Below are positions 27,205-37,671 of a stretch of 64,000 nt of DNA, piece by piece. Origin of the DNA: Dyadobacter sp. CY345. GTDB taxonomy: Bacteria > Bacteroidota > Bacteroidia > Cytophagales > Spirosomataceae. The notes beneath the pieces were generated by a model. That model was not told the DNA's origin and did no database searches. It worked only from the letters and a program-made list of their open reading frames with translations. The position numbers and the translations under genes are program-made. The stretch spans positions 1 through 64,000 of the forward strand of contig NZ_JAKFFS010000003.1 in NCBI RefSeq assembly GCF_021502725.1. Reading direction: 5' to 3'. Each line of letters begins with the position of its first letter. Within the stretch, counting starts at the first letter, position 1.

Positions 27205-28292
27205 TCTTCTGTCACCCATTCTGGGTTGGGGATTGTTGGTGTCAGAATTTTCTACAATACTATCATCCCTTCGGGATTTTCGGCAATCGCGGAATCAAGA
27301 CTCTTAGGAAGTTGTATATGGTGACTCTTCTGTCATCGTTTCAGGGTTGGGGATAGTTGGTGTCAGAATTTTCTACAATACTATCATCCCTTTGGGGATT
27401 TTCGGAAATCGTAATGCTTGTCCCATCCGTCAATTCCGTAGGATAATGGTTTTCTGGAAGTGGTATAATTAAAATTTTGGAAACCTGTATTTGATGACTC
27501 TTCTGTCACCCTTTCAGGGTTTTAGGATATGACCTGATGCCATTTTCTACAATACTTTCATCCCTTCGGGATTATAAAAATTTTGTCTATATCCGTTCAT
27601 AATAATCCCGAAGGGATGATAGTTTTATAGAAATAGCAGGAATCGGATTACGACGGAAACCCGGAACGGGTGACAGAATAAACGGATTGTTACCAAAAAA
27701 TTTTCCTGTAAACTTGAAAAATGTGTTTCAAACTGGTCTAATGTTATGCCATTCCGAAATCCCGAAGGGATTAAAGTTTTATAGAAATAGCAGGAATCGG
27801 ATTACGACGGAAACCCGGAACGGGTGACAGAATAAACGGATTGTTACCAAAAAATTTTCCTGTAAACTTGAAAAATGTGTTTCAAACTGGTCTAATGTTA
27901 TGCCATTCCGAAATCCCGAAGGGATTAAAGTTTTATAGAAATAGCAGGAATCGGATTACGACGGAAACCCGGAACGGGTGACAGAATAAACGGATTGTTA
28001 CCAAAAAATTTTCCTGTAAACTTGAAAAATGTTCAATTTCTAAACGGTCTTATAGGATACTCTTCAAAATCCCGAAGGGATGAAAGTATTATAGAGATAG
28101 CAGGATTCTAATGCGGGTGAAAACCCGGAACGGGTGATATAACAAATCGATTATTTCCGAAAAATTTTCCAGTAAACTTGAAAAATGTTCAATTTCAAAA
28201 CAGTCTTATATTATACCCTTCCAAAATCCCGAAGGGATGACATTATTATAAAAACAGCAGGAGTCGGCCTACGGCAAAACCCGGCACGGGTG
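27205..28292. repeat. Cluster of eight REP-like two-hairpin elements (3 inverted + 5 direct)
   Basis: Each element is a pair of short palindromes about 40 bp apart: ATCCCGAAGGGAT and ACCCGGAACGGGT followed by GAC. Plus-orientation copies begin at 27605, 27759, 27913, 28069 and 28226. Inverted copies have ATCCCTTCGGGAT (or a variant) at 27265, 27386 and 27560. The two groups diverge from about 27588. The cluster fills the 1.24-kb gap between the MG2/plug gene and the Y1 transposase gene. No coding sequence is visible in it. By analogy with REP/BIME elements mobilised by RAYT proteins, it is probably related to the neighbouring transposase. Confidence 0.9.
27605..28292 (+). repeat. Tandem 154-157 bp repeat array
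   Basis: The five plus-orientation elements form a tandem array with spacings of 154, 154, 156 and 157 bp. Copies 1-3 are almost identical over the whole 154 bp, including the 85 bp between elements; copies 4 and 5 have diverged and the fifth is cut off after its second hairpin. The pattern indicates recent amplification by tandem duplication of a unit larger than the REP-like element itself. Confidence 0.9.
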
Positions 28293-28355
28293 GAATAATT
28301 AAATCAACCAAATATCATCAAATCAGAAATATTTTTAAAAATAGAAAATCACCAG

Positions 28356-28817
28356 TTACTCAATCCAATCAAACAAATACTTATCATCATATTGAACCTG
28401 AAATTTCACTAGCATATCAAGATATTCCTCTCGAAATGTTTGTTTTTGATGATGACTTTCTTGATTTTTGATATAATTAAAAACCGACTCAATTTGCGAT
28501 TGACCATACGAAAAAGCACCATATCCTTCTTGCCAGGAAAACTTTCCTTTCACAAATTTTTTGGAATTTATGAAATTGGAGGAATTGTTTTTGATATCTC
28601 TTACCAAATCAGATACAGACATCGATGGTCGGATCCCAACGAAGACATGTATGTGATCACCAACGCCATTAACAATAATTGGTTTTTGATTTTTTCCTTT
28701 AATAATTCCTGCGATGTACTCAAAAATCTCAGTTCGAAATTCCTTTCTGATTAAATTTTCTCTGTCCTGCACGGCAAAAACGACCTGAACATACAATTGT
28801 GAAAAAGTGCCAGCCAT
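28356..28817 (-). CDS. tnpA: Y1 (HUH) transposase, IS200/RAYT-like
   Basis: A 153-residue single-domain Y1 tyrosine transposase, full length for the family. The HUH metal motif is His55-Ile-His57 (GDHIHVFVG) and the catalytic tyrosine is probably Tyr115 (FNYIKNQ). The stretch GKFSWQEGYGAFSYGQSQIE is typical of the Bacteroidota group. There is no TnpB partner and no clear IS ends around the gene, so it resembles a REP-associated transposase (RAYT) more than a complete IS200. REP-like repeats lie directly past its 3' end, the nearest about 65 bp away. Confidence 0.92.
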   Translation of the reverse strand: MAGTFSQLYVQVVFAVQDRENLIRKEFRTEIFEYIAGIIKGKNQKPIIVNGVGDHIHVFVGIRPSMSVSDLVRDIKNNSSNFINSKKFVKGKFSWQEGYGAFSYGQSQIESVFNYIKNQESHHQKQTFREEYLDMLVKFQVQYDDKYLFDWIE

Positions 28818-28855
28818 GGTAATATTAAGTTAGCGTGTGTTAAAATAGTTGAAAT

Positions 28856-30196
28856 TTAATCCTTCCGGTTCAACCGTTGAACTGCCAGAAAAATAGGATA
28901 ACTTAATACCAGAAATAAAATTGAATACTTACTGCTTGAAATATCCTGCACGACAGCCGAAACTAAAAATGCTAATGAAATAATTAACATCAGAATTGGC
29001 AAAACCGGATAGGCAGGTACTTTCCATGGACGCGCCAAGAGCGGTTCTTTTTTTCGTAACATAAGTAAGGAAGCGAATCCGGAGGCATATCCTAAAACAA
29101 AAAAGAAAGTTGCGATATCGGAAAGTTTTTCGCAGGCTTCTTTGCCTACAAGGATCAGAACAATAGCAACCGCGGCCGTTATTGGCATGGCAAGGGCTGG
29201 TGTTCCACCTTTGTTTACGTAAGTTGCAGCATTAATAAACAATCCATCCCGGCTCATGGAATACAAAACTCTGGGGTTGAATAACATTTGCGCATTCACA
29301 ATCCCAAGAATGGAAACCATCAAAAATATCGTAACAATTTTAGCAGATCCTTCCCCAAATATCAGTTTGATCGCATCGGCAGCAGCCAGTTTCGAATTAG
29401 CCAGTTCATTCATGGGCAAAATATAAAGTATCGCCAGATTGCAGAGCAGGTAAATAATAATAATCAACAAAACACCGCCAATCATTGATTTGGGCAGGTT
29501 TTTTGTTGGATTTTCATCTTCTTCTGTGAAATAAGCTGCTGTGTGCCAGCCATCATAAGTATAAAAAATTGCCTGAAGAGAAAATATGACCGGACCGATA
29601 AAACTTCCCGTTTGAATAATTTTACTTGTCGTTAAAGTGGCATCAGCAGAGGAAATCTCATTTCCATAAATGTAACAAACTGCTACAAAAGTGAATAGTC
29701 CAACGGCTTTAAGAAAACTCATCACATTTTGAAAGGTACTTGCCAGGGCCAGTCCAATCCAATGTATACCTGTCAGGATCAACAATATGGATGCTGCAAC
29801 ATAAGGTTCATAACCCAGAAGTGATGGAATCAAAAGTGCGAGATATTCGCTCATGGTATATACTCCGAAACCCAATGCAGCGCAGGTCCCCATCCAGCTG
29901 TTAATTCCAACAACAAATCCGGCATAATCGCCAAATGCGCGGCGTGCATAAACGTACCAGGCGCCTGCTTTCGGGACGGAGGTTCCCAATTCAATGGTGC
30001 ATAACGTTCCCAGAAAAGCATATAAACTTACTGCAATCCAAACGCCCATGATGAGCCATGGTTCTCCAAGTTGGGCGGCAATGGGGCCTGGTTTTCGAAG
30101 AATTCCCGTTCCAATAGTGCCTCCGATTGTTACGGCAATACCAAAGCCAACACCGAGTATTTTCAGTAATTCTTTTTTGGGAGAAGGTTGTGTCAT
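28856..30196 (-). CDS. APC-superfamily amino acid permease
   Basis: A 446-residue inner-membrane transporter with about 12 hydrophobic segments and the APC motif GGTIGTGILRKPGPIAAQLG in the first helix. It probably imports or exchanges amino acids with protons; the substrate is unknown. The family signature YTYDGWHTAAYFTEEDENPTKNLPKS resembles LAT/permease members. The start is set at the ATG at 30196; an upstream GTG at 30262 would add 22 residues that overlap a strongly structured leader. It ends 38 bp from the transposase start. Confidence 0.9.
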   Translation of the reverse strand: MTQPSPKKELLKILGVGFGIAVTIGGTIGTGILRKPGPIAAQLGEPWLIMGVWIAVSLYAFLGTLCTIELGTSVPKAGAWYVYARRAFGDYAGFVVGINSWMGTCAALGFGVYTMSEYLALLIPSLLGYEPYVAASILLILTGIHWIGLALASTFQNVMSFLKAVGLFTFVAVCYIYGNEISSADATLTTSKIIQTGSFIGPVIFSLQAIFYTYDGWHTAAYFTEEDENPTKNLPKSMIGGVLLIIIIYLLCNLAILYILPMNELANSKLAAADAIKLIFGEGSAKIVTIFLMVSILGIVNAQMLFNPRVLYSMSRDGLFINAATYVNKGGTPALAMPITAAVAIVLILVGKEACEKLSDIATFFFVLGYASGFASLLMLRKKEPLLARPWKVPAYPVLPILMLIISLAFLVSAVVQDISSSKYSILFLVLSYPIFLAVQRLNRKD

Positions 30197-30269
30197 AGGA
30201 GTGATTAGGAAAAGTACTTTTCCGAAAATAGTTAAACTTTCGAGAAAGTTAAGAAAGGTCACTCCTATT
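30194..30269 (-). promoter_or_regulatory. Three-way-junction-like leader of the permease gene
   Basis: Three inverted repeats are nested directly upstream of the ATG at 30196. The outer stem is ATAGGAGTGA with TCACTCCTAT (10 bp, its 3' arm running into the start codon). Inside are AACTTTC-TC-GAAAGTT and the perfect 16-bp palindrome GGAAAAGTACTTTTCC. As RNA this would fold into a closing stem with two hairpins. It could regulate translation. It does not match a riboswitch class that I recognise, and a DNA-level role is possible. Confidence 0.45.
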
Positions 30270-30303
30270 TGTTCTGGATGAGTAATTCAAACGGGTATAA
30301 AAA

Positions 30304-30336
30304 AACAGGGTACACGCTGAAAGCGTGCACCCTGTT
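30304..30336 (-). terminator. Terminator of the atpDC unit
   Basis: AACAGGGT-A-CACGCT-GAA-AGCGTG-C-ACCCTGTT: a near-perfect hairpin with a GAA loop, followed on the minus strand by a run of seven T. It sits 22 bp after the atpC stop. Confidence 0.93.
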
Positions 30337-30358
30337 CAAATTTTTATTATGTTTTACC

Positions 30359-30601
30359 CTACAAAACCGCCTCAGCCAAAACCAAAACTTTATTGTTCAG
30401 TACCTCAACCACACCACCATCGATGGTGTAAGTTGTTTTGGCGCCGCTGATATCTACAACTACGTCTCCACGTTTAAGTGAGCTTACAAGAGGGGCGTGG
30501 TTGTTCAATACCTGAAACTGTCCGTCGGTACCAGGTAATGTTACAGCATTTGCCTCACCGGCAAACACTTTTTTATCTGGGGTAATGATATCTAAATGCA
30601 T
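30359..30601 (-). CDS. atpC: F1F0 ATP synthase epsilon subunit
   Basis: An 80-residue epsilon subunit consisting of the N-terminal beta-sandwich (MHLDIITPDKKVFAGEANAVTLPGTDGQFQVLNNHAPLVSSL) with no C-terminal helical hairpin; this short form is common in Bacteroidota. It links the gamma stalk to the c-ring in F1. The ATG at 30601 matches the family start; a further upstream in-frame start at 30628 adds nine unconserved residues. It follows atpD by 84 bp and ends in a strong terminator. Confidence 0.95.
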   Translation of the reverse strand: MHLDIITPDKKVFAGEANAVTLPGTDGQFQVLNNHAPLVSSLKRGDVVVDISGAKTTYTIDGGVVEVLNNKVLVLAEAVL

Positions 30602-30685
30602 ATTTAATTGGCTTTTGGCTGTTAGCAATCAGCTGTTAGTTTTGATATGAATATCTCACTATCAAGCTGTTAATCAATCATGTGA

Positions 30686-32236
<1,551 letters not shown>

Positions 32237-32249
32237 TTATTTCGAACCG

Positions 32250-32280
32250 CAAAAGTAGGAGATAATTTGGTCAGTACCAA
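32250..32280 (-). promoter_or_regulatory. atpD promoter
   Basis: On the minus strand TTG (complement of 32278-32280), exactly 20 bp, then TACTTTTG (complement of 32250-32257), a perfect TAnnTTTG. Predicted 5' UTR is about 40 nt. Confidence 0.8.
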
Positions 32281-32734
32281 TAGTGTCCCACGCGATTTAT
32301 TGGATATTTTTTAGAAAATCATCCAAAATATGCGAAAAGTGTATAGAAATTATCAGAATTGATGCAAAATTCAATTTGGAAAGGAACTTTTTCTTTCTTG
32401 TTCAGACAAATATTTTTAAAGTTTAAGTTATATTTTGATTATGTCACGCACAAATCGATACTAAATATGGATGCTAGACTTTTGAACCGTGTCACATTCA
32501 ACCCGAGCCAATGCGGTGGTAAACCGTGAATTTGAAATATGCGTCTACGAGTTGCGGACGATTTAAATTTATTGGCAAATGGTATAAAAGCTTAATCAGT
32601 TTATTCTCATATTCAAACCCATCAGGCAACTGATTAAATAGAAATGACCAGGCGTTGATGTAGTTTTAACCCATTATATCAAAATAGCATACACCGACGT
32701 TGGTAATCTTTCCATATCGGGTTAAAAAATATTT
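32281..32734. other. Intergenic region, no gene seen
   Basis: About 450 bp between the atpD promoter and the rightward membrane/TPR gene. No convincing frame, tRNA or REP-like repeat is visible. Near its end TTTTAACCC (about 32661) and GGGTTAAAA (about 32720) form a 9-bp inverted repeat just before the next start codon. The length is unusual for this gene-dense window, so an unannotated small RNA is possible but unsupported. Confidence 0.4.
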
Positions 32735-35398
32735 ATGAAAGAACTTTTTTTTTGGAAAGTATGGTCTTCGTCAGAACGCAAAATCACGATAACCGCTCTT
32801 ATCGTCGTTTCGCTTGCCTTGCTTTTTTTTATTGTTAAAAGTATAAATCCTCTCGCCAATGTGATCCGCTGGGACGTGCTCAGCGAATTGTCTGAAATTT
32901 CAACCGTTGTTGATATTTTAAAGTTTGATCAGTGGCAGTATGGAGTATCCACGCCTTCAAGCCTTGTGACGGAACAATTCGTCGCATCGACAATGGAAAC
33001 CGATTTCCTGACCGTCAGGATGTTTTGGGGATTTATCATTGTTGGACTTTCTTTTATTCTGGCTTCACTGACCACAATGCCGCGATTCTGGTATCTGACC
33101 GGAATGGTGGTTTTTATCCTGTTACTTGCTTCTGCAAGACTGGAGACGCTGGGTCTTTTTGGAGAAGGAAACAAGGCGCTTTTCATTATCACAATAACAC
33201 TTTACACCGGGCTAAGTTATTACTTCCATGCGTTTCGGCCTGATATCGGCATCGGAAACAGGATACTGGGAATATCAGCGGTTTCTATATTTCTTTTTGG
33301 ATTAGTTGCATTTCTTTCGCCTGTCGCCGTTCCTGCGCTCACAGCCGCAGCCTATTCTTTGCCGGTCTGGCTGCTTATTTCTATTGCATTTTTATTAATA
33401 TCCGCCACTGAAATCGTGGCTGCTCTGGTTTGGCTAAGTACCAGCGGACAAAATAAAAACGGCAAATCCGGATTGACTAATTTTTTGGTAATCAGTATTT
33501 TATATTTATTATCACTTGTTCTTTTATACTTAAAAAATACAAGACAAATTGACTGGGATCTCACGTTTCTAAGCCCGGTTTATCTGGCTATTGCTGCGGG
33601 GATACTGGGTATTTGGGGATTCAAAAAAAGAGCAGATGCTACAAACGGGTTATTATCTTTTCGGTCAAACGGATTCTGGTTATACATCGGTATGTTCATC
33701 GTCACCGCCGCTTTTGCCGCATATGCAAGCGGAACTGCTAATGATCCGCTCATTGAGGTATTAGAAGATGTAGTTGTAAACGGACAGCTCGCTATGAGCC
33801 TTGTTTTTTTGTTTTACATTCTTGTCAATTTTTTCACTGTTTTCAAGCAAGGGCTCGCAGTTCACAAAGTCTTATACAAACCGATGCGTTTTGGATTAAC
33901 GCAAACTCGGCTGTTCGGTTTTGCCGGCGTGATAATCTTATTTTCAGTACAGCGATTGCTTCCTGTTTATCAGGGAATTGCCGGATATTTTAATGGTTTG
34001 GGTGATTTATATAGCAACACGCGTGAATATCCGCTGGCTGAGCAATATTATAAAATGGCTTTGCAGCAGGAATTTCAAAACCATAAATCCAATTATGCCC
34101 TCGCCTCGCTGGCGCTGAATCAAAGCGACAAGGTTGCTGCAGCCTATTATTTCCGTCAGGCGTTATTAAAAAATCCTTCCCCACAAGCTTATGCCGGTTT
34201 GACTGGTGTTTTGATGCAGGAAAGTTTGTTTTTCGATGCTGTTTTTAGTTTACAGGAAGGGCTCCGGACATTTCCCGAAAGCGGAGAATTGCTGAATAAT
34301 CTGGGTATGCTTTATGCCAAAACCAATGTTGCAGATTCTGCATATTATTATCTTGACAAAGCTGAAAGAACGAGTGAAAAACCGGAAGTTCCAGCGACAA
34401 ATTTACTGGCAATCTGGGCGAGAAGTACAGATTCCGGTTTGCTCGATTCCCTGGCGAATAACACTAATTCTCAAAAATATCTTTCCTGGCAGGCAAACTG
34501 GCTGGCGGTTCAAAATCTTCGTCAGAATTTTTCAAAGCAGGATTTTCAGAATAACGCCATAAAAGAAGATTCGTCTCTGAGCGTTTCCGGGTTGGCATAT
34601 CTGGTTAATTATGCAAGAAACCAGGCAGCGGAAGATAGTCTTCCGGCTGCTTTTTTACCAAAACTCGCCAACAAAAATCAGTTGCTATCTGAGGATTTGT
34701 TACTTGCCTCGTTGTATCCTGAATTTTATAGCGGAAATAAATTGAAAGCCATAGAAGCTCTGTCGGTTTGGGCAGAGCAAGGTGGTGAGCATAATAAATT
34801 ATACCATAAAATTCTTGGTCACTGGCTTTTGCAGGTTGGGTTGTACGAATTAGCTATCAAACATCTCGGAAATGTAGATGGCATTGAAGGAACATTAGGA
34901 CAGGCTGTTGGATATGCACTTTCCGGCCAGCAGGCGATCGGAGGATTATTGTTGGAAAGAATGCAGGAAAAAGAACCAAATCCGGCGTTGCAAAAACTTC
35001 AGAATTCCTTGATGTCAATCAAGGCACCGAAGTCGAAAGCGGATTCATTGTTTGCAGCAGCACAAAAATCACCATCCGATAAAAATTATATGGCAGCTGT
35101 TCATGCCAATCCGTTTGACGCGAGAATAGTATCAGCAGCGGCAAATTATTTCAGACAAAAAAAGCAGATCCCAAGAGCATATCGGATTGTTCTGGATGCA
35201 TTAAAATATAATGACCGGGCAGCCTCTCTTTGGGAAGAATATACTATTTTAAGTCTTCTGCAAGGATTGACCGGACAAGCAGATGAAGGCGAAGCGCAGG
35301 TGAAAGAATTGTCGTCTCCCGCCGATTATCAGGCATTTGTCACGCGCTATCAGCCCATGCGCGCTCTTATCGAAAAACAGCGCTCAGAGTTTCAGTGA
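32735..35398 (+). CDS. Polytopic membrane protein with C-terminal TPR domain
   Basis: An 887-residue protein. The N-terminal half has about ten hydrophobic segments (residues 15-430), and the C-terminal half is soluble with TPR-like units, clearest at about 425-545 (YFNGLGDLYSNTREYPLAEQYYKMALQQEF, NLGMLYAKTNVADSAYYYLDKAER). I do not recognise a named family. Similar membrane-plus-TPR proteins in Bacteroidota are uncharacterised; a role in assembling envelope machinery would be a guess. It is followed 16-90 bp later by a small co-directional gene and an ABC ATPase. Confidence 0.75.
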   Translation: MKELFFWKVWSSSERKITITALIVVSLALLFFIVKSINPLANVIRWDVLSELSEISTVVDILKFDQWQYGVSTPSSLVTEQFVASTMETDFLTVRMFWGFIIVGLSFILASLTTMPRFWYLTGMVVFILLLASARLETLGLFGEGNKALFIITITLYTGLSYYFHAFRPDIGIGNRILGISAVSIFLFGLVAFLSPVAVPALTAAAYSLPVWLLISIAFLLISATEIVAALVWLSTSGQNKNGKSGLTNFLVISILYLLSLVLLYLKNTRQIDWDLTFLSPVYLAIAAGILGIWGFKKRADATNGLLSFRSNGFWLYIGMFIVTAAFAAYASGTANDPLIEVLEDVVVNGQLAMSLVFLFYILVNFFTVFKQGLAVHKVLYKPMRFGLTQTRLFGFAGVIILFSVQRLLPVYQGIAGYFNGLGDLYSNTREYPLAEQYYKMALQQEFQNHKSNYALASLALNQSDKVAAAYYFRQALLKNPSPQAYAGLTGVLMQESLFFDAVFSLQEGLRTFPESGELLNNLGMLYAKTNVADSAYYYLDKAERTSEKPEVPATNLLAIWARSTDSGLLDSLANNTNSQKYLSWQANWLAVQNLRQNFSKQDFQNNAIKEDSSLSVSGLAYLVNYARNQAAEDSLPAAFLPKLANKNQLLSEDLLLASLYPEFYSGNKLKAIEALSVWAEQGGEHNKLYHKILGHWLLQVGLYELAIKHLGNVDGIEGTLGQAVGYALSGQQAIGGLLLERMQEKEPNPALQKLQNSLMSIKAPKSKADSLFAAAQKSPSDKNYMAAVHANPFDARIVSAAANYFRQKKQIPRAYRIVLDALKYNDRAASLWEEYTILSLLQGLTGQADEGEAQVKELSSPADYQAFVTRYQPMRALIEKQRSEFQ

Positions 35399-35489
35399 TT
35401 TTTTATTTTAGCATTTGAAATGTGTAAGTAGCCGCCCGAGGTTCTTTATTTATAAGCCGGCTGAAATTTCTCAAAATTCCGAATTAGCT

Positions 35490-35954
35490 ATGACGTTACA
35501 GTGGACATCAACAATGATCGGAAAGGAGACACGTATTTTTCGTGGGAAACTGATCGTCGGTCTGTTAAAACGTAACCTTTGGAAAGATGATGCTTATGGC
35601 GAACTGGACGGATATATGGTTCGGTTTAAAACCACTGGCTTCTGGAATCGAAAAACCGCGATTCTGGATATTGAAGGAGTAAAGCAACTTGGACATATTG
35701 AATACAATTTCTGGAAAACTTCTGCGGTGATTACTTATGAAGACAGATCTTGCAACTGGGCTTTCGACTCGTGGATGAGGAAGAGCTGGAAAATTGTTGG
35801 CGGTCAGGATCAGGCGGTTTATTCCAAACCCAGTGTCTGGAAAAACAAAGGCGATATTGAAGTAGACAATATGTCCCCGGTTATGGTTCTCGCCGGGCTT
35901 TTTGTTTATGGGTATTTTCAAAAAGCCGCCGCCGCCGCGGTGGCGTCTACATGA
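35490..35954 (+). CDS. Hypothetical protein (154 aa)
   Basis: A 154-residue protein starting at ATG 35490. It is rich in Trp and aromatic residues in the middle (TRIFRGKLIVGLLKRNLWKDDAYGELDGYMVRF..., FWKTSAVITYEDRSCNWAFDSWMRKSWKI) and ends with a hydrophobic segment (VMVLAGLFVYGYFQKAAAAAVAST), which could be a C-terminal membrane anchor. The beta-rich core suggests a small barrel or tubby-like scramblase fold, but no assignment is safe. An upstream TTG at 35415 would add 25 residues of low plausibility. An ABC ATPase gene follows 34 bp later. Confidence 0.6.
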   Translation: MTLQWTSTMIGKETRIFRGKLIVGLLKRNLWKDDAYGELDGYMVRFKTTGFWNRKTAILDIEGVKQLGHIEYNFWKTSAVITYEDRSCNWAFDSWMRKSWKIVGGQDQAVYSKPSVWKNKGDIEVDNMSPVMVLAGLFVYGYFQKAAAAAVAST

Positions 35955-35988
35955 AAACTAAACTTTCCTATCAAACCATAATTTCTGT

Positions 35989-36699
35989 ATGAAAATCATT
36001 GAAACGACCGATATCTCAAAACGTTATGTGATGGGCAGTGAGGTTATCCAGGCTTTGAAATCAGTAACAATCTCTGTTAGCAAAGGAGAATATGTCGCTT
36101 TCATGGGGCCGTCAGGTTCCGGGAAATCAACTTTGATGAATATTATCGGCTGTTTGGATACACCAAGTACAGGAAAATATATTCTGAATAATAAGGACGT
36201 AAGTGATATGACGGAAAGCGAACTGGCCGAAATCCGCAACAAGGAAATTGGTTTTGTTTTTCAGACTTTCAACCTTTTACCCAGAATGTCCTCTCTCGAT
36301 AACGTGGCTCTTCCATTGATCTATGCAGGATTAAACAAAGCCGACCGGACAGAAAAGGCGATGCTTTCTCTGAAAAATGTAGGTTTGGAAAACCGCGCCG
36401 GGCATAAGCCGAATGAACTTTCCGGCGGTCAGCGCCAACGTGTTGCCATTGCGAGAGCGCTTGTAAACGACCCTAGTATTTTATTGGCCGATGAGCCAAC
36501 GGGAAATCTTGATTCCAAGACTTCCTATGAAATTATGGATCTTTTTGACCAGTTATATAGCAAAGGAAATACGATCGTGATGGTTACCCACGAAGAGGAT
36601 ATTGCGCATTATGCACACAGAATTATTCGTCTCCGTGACGGTTTGGTGGAGTCCGATACGATAAATCCAAATCCAACAAAGGTCAGCCAGCTGGTTTGA
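35989..36699 (+). CDS. ABC transporter ATP-binding protein, LolD/MacB type
   Basis: A 236-residue ATPase with Walker [10 protein letters not shown] (40-48), Q-loop [13 protein letters not shown], signature LSGGQRQR (144-151), Walker [13 protein letters not shown] (Asp168, Glu169) and the switch histidine in [10 protein letters not shown]. The sequence belongs to the MacB/LolD/FtsE-like group that powers mechanotransmission or lipoprotein release rather than import. No FtsX/MacB-type permease gene is adjacent, so its partner must be encoded elsewhere. Confidence 0.93.
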   Translation: MKIIETTDISKRYVMGSEVIQALKSVTISVSKGEYVAFMGPSGSGKSTLMNIIGCLDTPSTGKYILNNKDVSDMTESELAEIRNKEIGFVFQTFNLLPRMSSLDNVALPLIYAGLNKADRTEKAMLSLKNVGLENRAGHKPNELSGGQRQRVAIARALVNDPSILLADEPTGNLDSKTSYEIMDLFDQLYSKGNTIVMVTHEEDIAHYAHRIIRLRDGLVESDTINPNPTKVSQLV

Positions 36700-36876
36700 T
36701 GCGAATTTTAATGCTAAGTACAAAATAGTTAACTTTGATAAAAAAAGAGATATGCTGTTGTAATGGAATTAGTTATAACCGTTTATCGTTCTTTTCACTC
36801 GTCAGAGACTTCACTGATAAGTAAGAACCGGTCCTAAAATGCACAAACCGACTGGAATACAGTACTTAGTTAAATT

Positions 36877-37599
36877 ATGAAAATCAATTTCGCAGACTTA
36901 ATTTTATTTGAAGACGAGGACTTTCTTCTCGTTAATAAACCGCCACATTTGGCGACGTTGGATGAGCGTACCGCCGACCGTGGCGGTAGTGTTTTACGCC
37001 TTGCAAAAGCACATAATCCTGAATTACAAGCAGCGCACCGACTGGATAAGGAAACTTCCGGAGTTCTGGCATTTGCTAAAAATCCCGCAGCTTATCGCCA
37101 TTTGGCCATGCAGTTTGAGCATAGAGAAGTAACCAAACGTTATCACGCCGTAACCAACGGCATTCACAACCTGGAAGGTATTTCTGTATATCTGCCGATT
37201 TTAGCATTGAAAAATGGTACGGCCGTGAAGATTGATCGCGCAGAAGGAAAAGTTGCTGAAACTATATTTAACACTTTAAAAGTATATCGCGGTTACACTT
37301 TGGTTGAATGTATCCCGGTCACGGGACGGATGCACCAGATCCGTATCCACCTTTCGTGCCTGAAAGCACCGATTGTTTGCGATCCGCAATATGGCGGCGA
37401 GCAAATTTTTCTTTCCAGCCTGAAACGTAAATTTAATCTTAAGAAAGAAACAGAGGAACAGCCACTGATTCAGCGTGTTGCCCTTCATGCGTTTTCACTT
37501 TCTTTTGCCTTGATGAATGGCGAACGCGTGAGAATTGAAGCACCATATCCGAAGGATTTTGAAGTGTTGGTGAAGCAGCTGAATAAGTTCGGAGTTTAA
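36877..37599 (+). CDS. RluA-family RNA pseudouridine synthase (second copy)
   Basis: A 240-residue pseudouridine synthase with catalytic HRLDKETSG (54-62; Asp57) and the C-terminal TGRMHQIRIHLS motif. It lacks an S4 domain and differs clearly from the paralogue at 18845-19576. The RNA target is unknown. The 177-bp gap upstream holds an exact TAnnTTTG box (TAACTTTG, 36730-36737), which would give a long leader of about 135 nt; this is only a possible promoter. Confidence 0.92.
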   Translation: MKINFADLILFEDEDFLLVNKPPHLATLDERTADRGGSVLRLAKAHNPELQAAHRLDKETSGVLAFAKNPAAYRHLAMQFEHREVTKRYHAVTNGIHNLEGISVYLPILALKNGTAVKIDRAEGKVAETIFNTLKVYRGYTLVECIPVTGRMHQIRIHLSCLKAPIVCDPQYGGEQIFLSSLKRKFNLKKETEEQPLIQRVALHAFSLSFALMNGERVRIEAPYPKDFEVLVKQLNKFGV

Positions 37600-37671
37600 T
37601 TGTTAACATCCAATTGCCCTAATAAACAATCTGTCCATAAGTTACTATCTTTCAATCCTTCTCAATAGTTT

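Noticed and set aside
27605..28292. CRISPR array
   Set aside because: The repeat is about 154 bp, spacers are homologous to each other rather than unique, the unit contains two hairpins, and no cas gene is present.
30197..30262. GTG at 30262 as start of the permease
   Set aside because: It lies inside the structured leader and adds 22 unconserved residues before the usual family start; the ATG at 30196 is in a better place.
32281..32734. Small RNA gene (6S, SRP or tmRNA) in the gap
   Set aside because: No recognisable conserved motif, no closing stem and no terminator could be found.
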